Part shown: positions 28,649 to 39,128 of the stretch, piece after piece
Numbering within the stretch: the first letter of the stretch is position 1
Layout: every line of letters starts with the position of its first letter
Origin: CAZGNZ01 sp964527215
Lineage (GTDB): Bacteria; Fidelibacterota; Marinisomatia; SCGC-AAA003-L08; JACNLC01
Assembly: GCA_964527215.1 (NCBI GenBank)
Contig: CAZGNZ010000009.1
Location: forward strand, 38,965 to 102,964
Reading direction: 5' to 3'
DNA: 64,000 nucleotides
Notes under the pieces: model-generated
Seen by the model: the letters and a program-made list of their open reading frames with translations, nothing else
Told to the model about the DNA's origin: nothing
The model's database searches: none
Program-made: the position numbers and the translations under genes

Positions 28649-31600
28649 GTTCCGCCCACACAGCCGCATTCATTGATAAAGGCTTCACCAAAACAGACAC
28701 CCGCGCAGTCCTGGGCATAGTTGAACTCAAGACCGGTGGTGCCGCCTGTACATTCGCCGCAGTCATCAATAACCGCTTCGCCGAAACAGACACCGGCACA
28801 GTCCTGATCACTGTTGGCTTCATGGCCGGAGGTGCCGCCGGAACACACGCCGCAGTCGTCGATAAAGGCTTCGCCGCCCGATACGCCGGCACAGTCAAAG
28901 GTGGCTGCACAGGCTTCGTTGGAATGCTCTGATTCCTGATCCTCTTCCACAGCCGTTACCGTGTAGCAGTAGGTCTCTGAATAGCCCAGTCCGCCATCGG
29001 TATAGGTGGTTTCTTCGATGCCTGATACAAGCAGTTCACCGGCACGATATACATTATACGTAATCATCACACCGCCGCCGCAGTCCCCGTAGCACATGGG
29101 ATCGCCAAAGTCCACGCTCAGACCGGTACCGCCCACTCCGGAGAATACCGGATTGCCCAGATCAAGATAGCCGTCCATGCCGGTTGGGGTCCAGGTGACA
29201 TTGGTCAAAACCGCTTCACCGGCCGGGATATAAGTGCCCATCAGGCTGAAGCCCAGAACCATTCCGGACTCATTGCCGGAGGTCATAAAGCCGTTGGAAG
29301 CTGCGGAACCGCCGCTGGCTGTGCCAAACGTGGCGCCCAGTACTTCATCGGCCAGAATATTAAATTGGAATCCATACACATCTGACGTGTTGTTCATGGT
29401 GATTTCAATGCTGCTCTCGGTCACGGCAGATACCCAGAGGGTCACATCCGCTCTGGAAGCACCCACGGCATCCCAGGTCAGGACAATCTCACCGTCACCT
29501 CCCGCAGCCATCAGGTTGGCAGGGGCATCCGGACCCAGACACCAGTCAGGTTCCAGACCGGTAGTTCCGCCCACACAGCCGCATTCATTGATAAAGGCTT
29601 CACCAAAACAGACACCCGCGCAGTCCTGGGCATAGTTGAACTCAAGACCGGTGGTGCCGCCTGTACATTCGCCGCAGTCATCAATAACCGCTTCGCCGAA
29701 ACAGACACCGGCACAGTCCTGATCACTGTTGGCTTCATGGCCGGAGGTGCCGCCGGAACACACGCCGCAGTCGTCGATAAAGGCTTCGCCGCCCGATACG
29801 CCGGCACAGTCAAAGGTGGCTGCACAGGCTTCGTTGGAATGCTCTGATTCCTGATCCTCTTCCACAGCCGTTACCGTGTAGCAGTAGGTCTCTGAATAGC
29901 CCAGTCCGCCATCGGTATAGGTGGTTTCTTCGATGCCTGATACAAGCAGTTCACCGGCACGATATACATTATACGTAATCATCACACCGCCGCCGCAGTC
30001 CCCGTAGCACATGGGATCGCCAAAGTCCACGCTCAGACCGGTACCGCCCACTCCGGAGAATACCGGATTGCCCAGATCAAGATAGCCGTCCATGCCGGTT
30101 GGGGTCCAGGTGACATTGGTCAAAACCGCTTCACCGGCCGGGATATAAGTGCCCATCAGGCTGAAGCCCAGAACCATTCCGGACTCATTGCCGGAGGTCA
30201 TAAAGCCGTTGGAAGCTGCGGAACCGCCGCTGGCTGTGCCAAACGTGGCGCCCAGTACTTCATCGGCCAGAATATTAAATTGGAATCCATACACATCTGA
30301 CGTGTTGTTCATGGTGATTTCAATGCTGCTCTCGGTCACGGCAGATACCCAGAGGGTCACATCCGCTCTGGAAGCACCCACGGCATCCCATGTCAGAACA
30401 ATCTCACCGTCACCGCCCGCTGCCATCAGGTTGGCAGGGGCATCCGGACCCAGACACCAGTCAGGTTCCAGACCGGTAGTTCCGCCCACACAGCCGCATT
30501 CATTGATAAAGGCTTCACCAAAACAGACACCCGCGCAGTCCTGGGCATAGTTGAACTCAAGACCGGTGGTGCCGCCTGTACATTCGCCGCAGTCATCAAT
30601 AACCGCTTCGCCGAAACAGACACCGGCACAGTCCTGATCACTGTTGGCTTCATGGCCGGAGGTGCCGCCGGAACACACGCCGCAGTCGTCGATAAAGGCT
30701 TCGCCGCCCGATACGCCGGCACAGTCAAAGGTGGCTGCACAGGCTTCGTTGGAATGCTCTGATTCCTGATCCTCTTCCACAGCCGTTACCGTGTAGCAGT
30801 AGGTCTCTGAATAGCCCAGTCCGCCATCGGTATAGGTGGTTTCTTCGATGCCTGATACAAGCAGTTCACCGGCACGATATACATTATACGTAATCATCAC
30901 ACCGCCGCCGCAGTCCCCGTAGCACATGGGATCGCCAAAGTCCACGCTCAGACCGGTACCGCCCACTCCGGAGAATACCGGATTGCCCAGATCAAGATAG
31001 CCGTCCATGCCGGTTGGGGTCCAGGTGACATTGGTCAAAACCGCTTCACCGGCCGGGATATAAGTGCCCATCAGGCTGAAGCCCAGAACCATTCCGGACT
31101 CATTGCCGGAGGTCATAAAGCCGTTGGAAGCTGCGGAACCGCCGCTGGCTGTGCCAAACGTGGCGCCCAGTACTTCATCGGCCAGAATATTAAATTGGAA
31201 TCCATACACATCTGACGTGTTGTTCATGGTGATTTCAATGCTGCTCTCGGTCACGGCAGATACCCAGAGGGTCACATCCGCTCTGGAAGCACCCACGGCA
31301 TCCCAGGTCAGGACAATCTCACCGTCACCTCCCGCAGCCATCAGGTTGGCAGGGGCATCCGGACCCAGACACCAGTCAGGTTCCAGACCGGTAGTTCCGC
31401 CCACACAGCCGCATTCATTGATAAAGGCTTCACCAAAACAGACACCCGCGCAGTCCTGGGCATAGTTGAACTCAAGACCGGTGGTGCCGCCTGTACATTC
31501 GCCGCAGTCATCAATAACCGCTTCGCCGAAACAGACACCGGCACAGTCCTGATCACTGTTGGCTTCATGGCCGGAGGTGCCGCCGGAACACACGCCGCAG

Positions 31601-32274
31601 TCGTCGATAAAGGCTTCGCCGCCCGATACGCCGGCACAGTCAAAGGTGGCTGCACAGGCTTCGTTGGAATGCTCTGATTCCTGATCCTCTTCCACAGCCG
31701 TTACCGTGTAGCAGTAGGTCTCTGAATAGCCCAGTCCGCCATCGGTATAGGTGGTTTCTTCGATGCCTGATACAAGCAGTTCACCGGCACGATATACATT
31801 ATACGTAATCATCACACCGCCGCCGCAGTCCCCGTAGCACATGGGATCGCCAAAGTCCACGCTCAGACCGGTACCGCCCACTCCGGAGAATACCGGATTG
31901 CCCAGATCAAGATAGCCGTCCATGCCGGTTGGGGTCCAGGTGACATTGGTCAAAACCGCTTCACCGGCCGGGATATAAGTGCCCATCAGGCTGAAGCCCA
32001 GAACCATTCCGGACTCATTGCCGGAGGTCATAAAGCCGTTGGAAGCTGCGGAACCGCCGCTGGCTGTGCCAAACGTGGCGCCCAGTACTTCATCGGCCAG
32101 AATATTAAATTGGAATCCATACACATCTGACGTGTTGTTCATGGTGATTTCAATGCTGCTCTCGGTCACGGCAGATACCCAGAGGGTCACATCCGCTCTG
32201 GAAGCACCCACGGCATCCCATGTCAGGACAATCTCACCGTCACCGCCAACTGCCATCAGGTTGGCAGGGGCATC
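28649..32274 (-). repeat. Near-identical 915-bp tandem repeats (four copies, last cut by the gap)
   Basis: Copies span 31360-32274, 30445-31359, 29530-30444 and 28649-29529. Period is exactly 915 bases. Only a handful of substitutions separate them (for example CCCAGGTCAGGACAATC against CCCATGTCAGAACAATC), so homogenisation is recent. Confidence 0.95.
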
Positions 32275-33261
32275 TGAATCTTCTTCCAGCATGCTGTTGG
32301 CTTCACCGGGCGTACCGAAATCAATAACTTCGCCGTCTTCTGTATACAGAATGGGACTGATAACGGATTCATCAGTGAGTGCCCAATTGGTCGGATCATT
32401 GTTATCCAGGGCAGGATGAATCAATTCCATCGCATGTCCGCGATTATCGCTGCCGACAGTCCAGCCGAAATCATCGTCATAGTTCACCACATCTATTTGA
32501 GTACCCTGCGGACTGACCAAATCGATATCATCACCAGAGGTACTGAGAGACAAATCTACAAATGCACTGTTTTCAAGATTGTCGCCAGCATATAGCTCAT
32601 CACCGAATTCATTAAAAAACGGATCTTCACCTGCGAGAAGAAAATACCCGCCGGCAGGAATAATTCCGGAATCAATAGGCTCACCCATGATCGTCCAACC
32701 CGTCAAATCAACTTCAAATCCGCTGCCGTTATACAGTTCAACATAATCCGGAACACCGGATCCCAATGCAGCACGGAAGAAAAACTCATTGATGACCAGA
32801 TTATAGTTTGGGATTAAGGTCAGTTCAGACACAGACATCAGCAGATCACCAAAAGTACCTGAGCCTGCTGTATAATCAGCAACCGCGCTGTACTCCATGC
32901 TTTCTGCAGCTTTCCATATCTTCAGCATGACCGGATTTCCTTCAACATAGCCGGGCAGCTGAACACCGCCCAGAGAGCAATTGTCAATGGAACCGATACT
33001 GACGACTTCCAACTGGGTCCCTGTCCAGGTACCTGCTCCGACAAGAAGTTCTCCCAGATCATTGCTGCAGTCGTTGCTGTTCATTATTCCCATGGCATCA
33101 AAGACGCCAATCTCATCTCCCGGATCAAGTGTTGTGATCCCGCTTTCAAAAACAATCAGCTGTGTCTCACCGGTCTCATTCAGGTCAACATTAAAATGCT
33201 GACCGACCACGAGAGCGGAAAAGCAAAGCACAGTGAGTGTTAATTTGACTAGGTTATTCAT
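28649..33261 (-). CDS. Giant T9SS-exported Cys-repeat surface protein, N-terminal part (continues across gap)
   Basis: About 1,537 residues before the gap. Signal peptide MNNLVKLTLTVLCFSALVVG, with GGAGACATCC before the ATG. A ~130-residue N-terminal beta domain (HFNVDLNETGETQLIVFESG...) is followed by a lamin-tail-like domain (~160-325; VINEFFFR...PDYVELYNGS...DLTGWTI). From residue 330 come four copies of a 305-residue unit: a split FN3-like segment (DAPANLMAAGGDGEIVLTWDAVG ... ITYNVYRAGELLVSG) into which a cohesin-like module is inserted (SSIEITMNNTSDVYGFQFNI ... PAGEAVLTNVTW), then Cys modules. Joined to the C-terminal part, it would be one protein of ~3,146 residues. Likely adhesin or surface scaffold. 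Confidence 0.85.
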
Positions 33262-33526
33262 GGATGTCTCCTATGGCTTTGATTAATATTTAAATGTTTG
33301 CGGCAATCCTACCATCAGTCTTTGGAATCCGTAGTTTCGCGCTTCCTATTTCACTTTTATTGCAGCCCTATTACTGTGGTGTAAATCTTGTCTTTATTTG
33401 GAACGTGTTAGATGTAGAAAAATCAGGTTGTGTTGACCGGGACAATTTCATTTGTCTCGGCAGGCTGGAATTTACAAAACCTGCTGTAAATAATAAATTG
33501 GATATTTTATAAAAACCGGCATGTTT

Positions 33527-34447
33527 TTAATGGAGGAACCGGGTATCGGCACTCCAGTTTCCGATGATTTTCTGAGCCTTTGGCAGCAAAGATATTTTCA
33601 TTCGGTTGGGAATGGGTTCAAACTGCTCTCCATCCAGGTGAACCATCAGAGGCTGAGCGCTTTCAATTTCAATTTCTCTGGTTTTAAAATAATCCACTTC
33701 CGGCAATTCTGGAAGCGAGCCGTCTTTCAGACGTCGAAGATTTGCAGCGATCCTTAATCGGCTGATATCCTTTATAAAACAGACATCAAGCAATCCGTCA
33801 TCCAGCAGAGCATGGGGAGTCAGACGAATGCCGCCGCCGACATTCCAGCCGTTACCGATGCTTGCCAGAAAGACCAGGCCGTCATGCCGGTATTCAGGGC
33901 AGCGGAATGATACAGGTACTCTGCGATATGTGCAAAAAACAAAACCAATAGCGATATTGTATTTCAACGCACCTTTGACCATTCCCAGCTGATGTCCAAC
34001 CGCATTCACCTTTCCTTCATAACCAAGCCCCATGGCATTAATAAACCGCCGGTTTTCCACCAGGCCGACATCCACGGTTCGAATATCTTCCTGAAGCATG
34101 ATTTCCAATGCCGTTTTAATTTCATCATGGGGAATACAGCAGCTTCGGGCAAAATCATTACCGGTTCCAATGGGTATCACGGCAAGGGGCTTTTCCAGTC
34201 CCGGCATGCCATTGATAATTTCATTGATGGTCCCGTCCCCCCCCACGGATACAATGATGTCAAACCTTGAACCCATCTCGCGCACAAGTTCAGTCGCATG
34301 TCCCCTTCGGTCCGTAAAGTGAAACTCAAACCGTACATTTCGATGACGGAGAATACGGTCGATTTCCGGCAGTGCCGCCATGGTGCGACGGCTGCCCGCC
34401 TCCGGATTGACAATCAACAAATATTTTCTGCTAACAGATTCTGACAT
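33527..34447 (-). CDS. Diacylglycerol kinase-family lipid kinase (YegS/DagK type)
   Basis: 306 residues. The catalytic motif GGDGTINEIING and the PIGTGNDFARS segment are conserved, as are the N-terminal NPEAGSRR and the downstream DDGLLDVCFIK. Family members phosphorylate diacylglycerol or related lipids with ATP. It stands alone, with a 265-bp gap (33262-33526, no recognisable feature apart from the RBS region of the giant gene) on one side and the DnaA-box region on the other. Confidence 0.9.
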   Translation of the reverse strand: MSESVSRKYLLIVNPEAGSRRTMAALPEIDRILRHRNVRFEFHFTDRRGHATELVREMGSRFDIIVSVGGDGTINEIINGMPGLEKPLAVIPIGTGNDFARSCCIPHDEIKTALEIMLQEDIRTVDVGLVENRRFINAMGLGYEGKVNAVGHQLGMVKGALKYNIAIGFVFCTYRRVPVSFRCPEYRHDGLVFLASIGNGWNVGGGIRLTPHALLDDGLLDVCFIKDISRLRIAANLRRLKDGSLPELPEVDYFKTREIEIESAQPLMVHLDGEQFEPIPNRMKISLLPKAQKIIGNWSADTRFLH

Positions 34448-34549
34448 ACATCCCCCATTGGCTAATCATCGATTCATCCTCCGCGGTTCCCCGGAATGCG
34501 GCAAATATAATCCGTCACTGTATATTTTCATGACCCAATTTGGTGAACC

Positions 34550-35002
34550 GATTGTTTAAAATACGTATGACACAGTCAAACTAATTTTTTTGTTCTTTCA
34601 AATGCCTGCAGTACTGTGGCCAAAGGCGGCAAAACCACCAGTTATCCACAATTTGACCAGATATTAATTCAAGTAAAAAACAACCGTTTACCTGAATGAA
34701 ATCAAAAATTTGTAACAATTTGTTGCATTCCGGGATTTGTCTTCATCAACCGGTCCCACCTTTCAGCAACATATATTAACTTTATTAATATCAATATATT
34801 ATAAATTCCTTCACGGTGCTTTAAGAATGATATTAATGATATGAAATTATTAGGATTACATTTGATTTCAATTTAATCTATATCATTTCTAATCTATATC
34901 CAACTTTACATGTTCAGGCAAAATGACCTGAAACGGCAAGTTATCCACATCATTATCCACAGCCAGTTTTCAACCTGCTAAATAATTAAAAATTTTGGTT
35001 TA
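34550..35002. other. Candidate replication origin: three DnaA boxes around an AT-rich stretch
   Basis: Three perfect TTATCCACA boxes on the same strand, at 34642-34650, 34941-34949 and 34953-34961, bracket a strongly AT-rich tract (about 34770-34915, e.g. TTAATATCAATATATTATAA). It lies in the 772-bp gene-free gap 34448-35219, which otherwise holds only a possible 30-codon ORF at 35003. dnaA is not adjacent and gene orientation does not switch here, so this is a candidate only. Confidence 0.45.
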
Positions 35003-35219
35003 TGGACCGGTTTTATCAGCTGCTTCAACTGATCGAATGGCATGAATTCAAACACGTCCCGAATCAAGGTTCAGCGTCAATGCGCATGGAATGATGTCGG
35101 CCGCGTTTATCTGTCAGCTGACCAAAAAAATATGTCCCTGTATGCTCCCGTGATCTCAATCAAAGGCTGCGGTAAAAGCAGGCCGGCAACTCTCGGCAGA
35201 AGCACCAGACCGTGCCGTT

Positions 35220-35576
35220 TCAATCTGACACATTCCCTGTCGGGGACCAGATATCCAGCCGGAATCCGTTCGGATCGCGGAATGCAGCGGTGAAACCATG
35301 CTTCCCGATACTGTGTTCATCTTCTGCAACGGTTCCACCAGAGTCCACCGCCTTTTTCAGAATTTCGTTGATGTTGGCCACTCTTATATACAGCCGGGTT
35401 TGGGACGGTTGAATGTCTGAGACATGATAGACACCGCCTTCAATGCCTTCCTGAAACCGAATGACAAGATAATCCTCAGCAGTCTGATCGAGCTGCCACC
35501 CGAAAACCTGATTGTAGAAGACAAGAGAACTATTTAAATCAGTGGACGGTATTTCAAAATATGCAAGGTGATTCAT
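35220..35576 (-). CDS. VOC/glyoxalase-like protein
   Basis: 118 residues from ATG 35576 (a longer frame opens at 35615, but MNHLAYFEIPSTDL is the typical VOC start). Two beta-alpha-beta-beta-beta halves are apparent, with FEIP near the start, FYNQVFGWQ, and the closing FTAAFRDPNGFRLDIWSP. Many such single-domain VOC proteins have unknown substrates. It sits 71 bases after the RtcB gene on the same strand and could share its transcript. Confidence 0.82.
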   Translation of the reverse strand: MNHLAYFEIPSTDLNSSLVFYNQVFGWQLDQTAEDYLVIRFQEGIEGGVYHVSDIQPSQTRLYIRVANINEILKKAVDSGGTVAEDEHSIGKHGFTAAFRDPNGFRLDIWSPTGNVSD

Positions 35577-35646
35577 GATGATTCCTGTGGTTTGTTTGGA
35601 TCGAACCTGAAACAATACTCAGGTTCATATGACTGCCGATCCTGAT

Positions 35647-37089
35647 CTACCCTTTCAATACAGCCATCGGACGCATGCGGGCGATTTTTCGTGATATTCC
35701 TGCCATACTTACACAATTAACAACATCCGTGACATCTTTGTATGCTTCAGGCATTTCTTCGGCGATGGTGGCTTTGGAAGCGGCTCGAACTTGAACGCCA
35801 TGCTGCTGCATTTCCTGAATTATTCGGCGTCCTGCCGCTGCTTTCTTTGCCTTTATTCTGGACATCACCCGCCCCGCCCCGTGACAGGTTGTACCGAATG
35901 TTTCCAGCATTGCCTTATCCGTGCCGGCGAGCAGGTACGAGCATCGTCCCATATCTCCGGGGATCAGGACCGGCTGGCCGGTTTTGGCGTATTTATCCGG
36001 AAGCTGTGAGTGACCGGGTGCAAATGCCCGTGTGGCCCCTTTGCGGTGAACACAAACTTTTCTGTTTTGTCCGTCAACGCGATGGGTTTCAATTTTTGCG
36101 ATGTTGTGAGCAACCTCATATACGGTGGCAAGACCGATATCCGCCGCACTTCTGTGCAGCGCTGAAGAAATGGACTCCCGGACCCAATGGGTGATGATCT
36201 GTCGATTCGCAAATGCAAAATTGACCGCCGCCCTCATGGCACCCAGATAATTCCGGCCTTCAAAACTCTGGATCGGTGCGCAGCACAGCTGACGGTCCGG
36301 GAGGTCTATTTTATATTTTGATGCTGCTTTGAGCATATCCCGAATGGAATCGTCACACACCTGATGTCCCAGCCCCCTGGATCCGGTATGAATCGTCACC
36401 GTTACCTGATCACTGAATATCCCCATCCGGCTGGCTGAATCGGCATCAAATACTTCATCCACGTATTGAATTTCGACGAAGTGATTGCCGCTTCCCAGTG
36501 TACCCAGCTGGTTGTGTCCTCTCTGAAGGGCTCGATGAGAAATCAGATCCGGCCGGGCACCGGGCATTCTGCCGGACTCTTCAATAAATTCCAGATCATC
36601 GGGGGTTCCAAAACCATGATCCACTGCCCAGGCGGCACCTTCTGTGAGCACCTGCTTCAGCTCCCCTGCCTGCAGCTTCAATCTTCCGGTGGAACCCACC
36701 CCGCTGGGAATATTCAGATAAAGTGCATCCAGCAGTTTGTCCAGACCAGGCCGGATTTCCCGTGCCGACAGGTTCGTCCGCAGCAGCCGGACCCCGCAGT
36801 TGATATCATATCCCACACCTCCGGGAGAGATGATACCTTCTTCCAGATCGAATGCTGCCACACCTCCGATCGCAAATCCGTATCCCCAGTGGATATCCGG
36901 CATTGCCATGCTGAAGTTCAGTATCCCCGGCAGTTCAGCGACATTGGCCACCTGCCGAAGTGTTTCACCGCGACGCAACTCCTGCATCAGGTTTTCGGTG
37001 GCAAAAATCCGCCCCGGGACGCGCATGGCCCCACATTCAGGAATTTCCCATAAATAAGGCTGGATTTGTTTGAGTTTCGGTGAGGTCAT
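35647..37089 (-). CDS. rtcB: RNA-splicing ligase RtcB
   Basis: 480 residues, the normal length. Conserved metal and GTP sites are visible: GGVGYDINCGVRL (with the metal-binding Asp and Cys), GSGNHFVEIQ, HTGSRGLGHQV, VAHNIAKIE, KGATRAFAPGH, MGRCSYLLAG and TCHGAGRVMSR. RtcB joins 2',3'-cyclic phosphate or 3'-phosphate and 5'-OH RNA ends in a GTP- and Mn-dependent reaction. Its activator archease is encoded 100 bases upstream on the same strand, a known pairing. Confidence 0.95.
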   Translation of the reverse strand: MTSPKLKQIQPYLWEIPECGAMRVPGRIFATENLMQELRRGETLRQVANVAELPGILNFSMAMPDIHWGYGFAIGGVAAFDLEEGIISPGGVGYDINCGVRLLRTNLSAREIRPGLDKLLDALYLNIPSGVGSTGRLKLQAGELKQVLTEGAAWAVDHGFGTPDDLEFIEESGRMPGARPDLISHRALQRGHNQLGTLGSGNHFVEIQYVDEVFDADSASRMGIFSDQVTVTIHTGSRGLGHQVCDDSIRDMLKAASKYKIDLPDRQLCCAPIQSFEGRNYLGAMRAAVNFAFANRQIITHWVRESISSALHRSAADIGLATVYEVAHNIAKIETHRVDGQNRKVCVHRKGATRAFAPGHSQLPDKYAKTGQPVLIPGDMGRCSYLLAGTDKAMLETFGTTCHGAGRVMSRIKAKKAAAGRRIIQEMQQHGVQVRAASKATIAEEMPEAYKDVTDVVNCVSMAGISRKIARMRPMAVLKG

Positions 37090-37189
37090 GATATGAAAAT
37101 TTACATATGGCCCGGTTTACCAGAAAAGCATGCAGCCAGGGGATTCTTCCGACAGGATTTCCAATGCCCCTGTCGATTCGGGTACGGAA

Positions 37190-37615
37190 TCAGATATCGA
37201 ACAGAACCCTGGCCTCCCAGCCGTGCGGTTCCCGAACAACCTTCAGCTGATGATATGTGACAGCTTTGATTTCCGTCTGTATTTTGAGACGATCAGAATC
37301 CAGAAGGAGTCCGGATACTTGTGCTGAGATATGGTTTTCCCTGACTTCTAAAACCGATATGAGAGGGTAATATTCGAAGTGTACGGTCAGTAAGAAATTC
37401 AGCTCGGTTAGCCAATCCACCAGGAGCTCATCCACGGCATCGGCTTCCAATGTGATAAACCGCTGCCGGTGGCCTGATAATCCCTCAGGAGGACCCAGTG
37501 ACAGCTGATACAAACCGCGGGCAGCAATGACAAACAGATCGGCCAGATCGGTGGCTCTCACCCTGAGACCGATGTCTCCAGTGTGTTCCAGTGCTTCAAA
37601 TTCCGGAATATTCAC
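37190..37615 (-). CDS. Archease (RtcB cofactor)
   Basis: 141 residues. The family start FEALEHTGDIGLRVRATDLADLF and the conserved C-terminal AVTYHQLKV...GWEARVLFDI are present. Archease speeds RtcB guanylylation and multiple turnover. Located between the eIF2B-like gene and rtcB, all on the minus strand with short spacers, suggesting one RNA repair transcript. Confidence 0.93.
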   Translation of the reverse strand: MNIPEFEALEHTGDIGLRVRATDLADLFVIAARGLYQLSLGPPEGLSGHRQRFITLEADAVDELLVDWLTELNFLLTVHFEYYPLISVLEVRENHISAQVSGLLLDSDRLKIQTEIKAVTYHQLKVVREPHGWEARVLFDI

Positions 37616-37628
37616 GCTTTCAGGAGCA

Positions 37629-38408
37629 TTATTGATTTATAAGAATGCCCGGAATGGAATGGGAGTTATCAACCGATGCATATCCATTATTGGTGATCAG
37701 CTGCAGCCCTTCCATGTATGGGATAATCTCGAACAGGGACCCTTCCGTCATATGCAGAACGGGAGCCTGGATATATCGCAGATCATCTGCCACCACCCAA
37801 ACCGGCCTGTCCTGTTTGAACGCTTCTGTGACGAGTTCTCCCGTCCCCGTTTTGTTGATGAAATATTCCTCGGACAGCAAATCACAGCCAACAATGCAGC
37901 CGTCCGCAGACTTCATTTTTGCCGACATCTCTTCATCATCGATCAGGACTGACGGGATTTGATAACGGGTTAAATGAGCAGCCATCAGTTCACCTTCATT
38001 GGCGGGTCCCGATCGAAGTACAAATACCGCTTCCAGAGGACGCTTTTGATGGTAGGCAGCCAATGCGGCAATGGTCAGCTGGGAATTGCTGATGGTCATC
38101 ATCCTTGATACGCCTTCAATTCCCATGACGGAATGCTGAGCAATATCCGGAATCAAATCACCCAGCTGATTGATACGAACATCCAGCAGATCCAGTACGG
38201 ATACGGGGTTTGACAAACTCAGAATATCATTTTCCAGCCGGAAGAACAATCCCATCACAGGAAAGTGAATTCGAAGTTTTCGAACCAGGTTATGGGAAAC
38301 TTCCAGTATTTCCTCCACAGGCTGTGCCCGCATCAGCAGCAATGCATCACGGTAAATGGCAGTGGCACCGCGCTGGTTATCGTTCAGTAAATAATCTATG
38401 GACATCAT
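37629..38408 (-). CDS. eIF2B-alpha/ribose-1,5-bisphosphate isomerase-like protein
   Basis: 259 residues. The second half has the Rossmann-like IF-2B fold: VFVLRSGPANEGELMAAHL, IPSVLIDDEEMSAKMKSADGCIVGCDLL (the conserved DAV/GAD-type segment) and RPVWVVADDLRYI. Related enzymes include methylthioribose-1-phosphate isomerase and ribose-1,5-bisphosphate isomerase, but it is shorter and lacks clear catalytic motifs, so the substrate is open. It is 13 bases upstream of the archease gene. Confidence 0.72.
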   Translation of the reverse strand: MMSIDYLLNDNQRGATAIYRDALLLMRAQPVEEILEVSHNLVRKLRIHFPVMGLFFRLENDILSLSNPVSVLDLLDVRINQLGDLIPDIAQHSVMGIEGVSRMMTISNSQLTIAALAAYHQKRPLEAVFVLRSGPANEGELMAAHLTRYQIPSVLIDDEEMSAKMKSADGCIVGCDLLSEEYFINKTGTGELVTEAFKQDRPVWVVADDLRYIQAPVLHMTEGSLFEIIPYMEGLQLITNNGYASVDNSHSIPGILINQ

Positions 38409-38517
38409 ACCCTGCCGGTTTCCTTTCCACTCAGAAATTTCAGTAATCTACGTTAATATTGAAACGATTTCATGATTGAAATAACCTTTTCAATTTCTAA
38501 AATTTAGAGCCGGTCCA

Positions 38518-39099
38518 ATGCAAAATCAAACAGTGGGAGTGAATACATTTGTAACGAGACAGATTCGCGGAAGCGGGAAGACCTTCAGCGATTCCATGTC
38601 ATTTGAGGAAATGGCGAATTATGCCGAAAAACAACTGGAGCGAAAGCAGTACCGGGCAGGATACCGGGAAGGGGTTATTCTGGTGCCCGTATCAGAACCA
38701 CTTGCTCAGCAGTTTGTCTGTCCATTTACGCGGATAACGGATCAAACCCGTCTGACAGCAGAGGTTGTCCGGCGCCGTCCTGAAGAAGAGCCGTATATTC
38801 GAATTCGCGCTCTGAACGGTACCCCTCTTCCGGCAGGAAAAGTGGAGCTTGTTCTGTATCATCATGATGTGCTGACCGAGGATAACGACTGCTGTACGGA
38901 TGCTGACTGGGAGCTCATTGCCATCCTGGCCGTACCGGAAGGTGTGGATGAAATGCCCATGGGTCCGGTAACAATGATGCGGAATCAGCTGCATCTCCCC
39001 GGCGGAACTCAAGCCCGTTACAGTTCAGATGAATGGGCCGCATCCATTCGGTTCTGGCAGCAGGTTGCAGCACTTGAACCTGAATCGGATGAAGCGTAA
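38518..39099 (+). CDS. DUF3228-like conserved protein
   Basis: 193 residues, soluble, no signal peptide. Conserved-looking stretches are VGVNTFVTRQI, EREGVILVPVS-type (YREGVILVPVSEP), VVRRRPEEEPYIRIRALNG and VELVLYHHDVL...DADWELIAI. This fits the uncharacterised DUF3228 family as I recall it. Divergent from the eIF2B-like gene and convergent with the CsgG-like gene, so probably a monocistronic unit. Confidence 0.65.
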   Translation: MQNQTVGVNTFVTRQIRGSGKTFSDSMSFEEMANYAEKQLERKQYRAGYREGVILVPVSEPLAQQFVCPFTRITDQTRLTAEVVRRRPEEEPYIRIRALNGTPLPAGKVELVLYHHDVLTEDNDCCTDADWELIAILAVPEGVDEMPMGPVTMMRNQLHLPGGTQARYSSDEWAASIRFWQQVAALEPESDEA

Positions 39100-39128
39100 A
39101 GCCGTTGGCAACGCTGCCGACATTGTCA

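Noticed and set aside
28649..32274. Long direct repeats considered as a CRISPR array
   Set aside because: Units are 915 bp, coding and in frame, without short repeats and unique spacers.
29234..32419. Plus-strand ORFs of ~133-146 residues repeated every 915 bases
   Set aside because: They are antisense shadows of the repeat units in the giant minus-strand gene.
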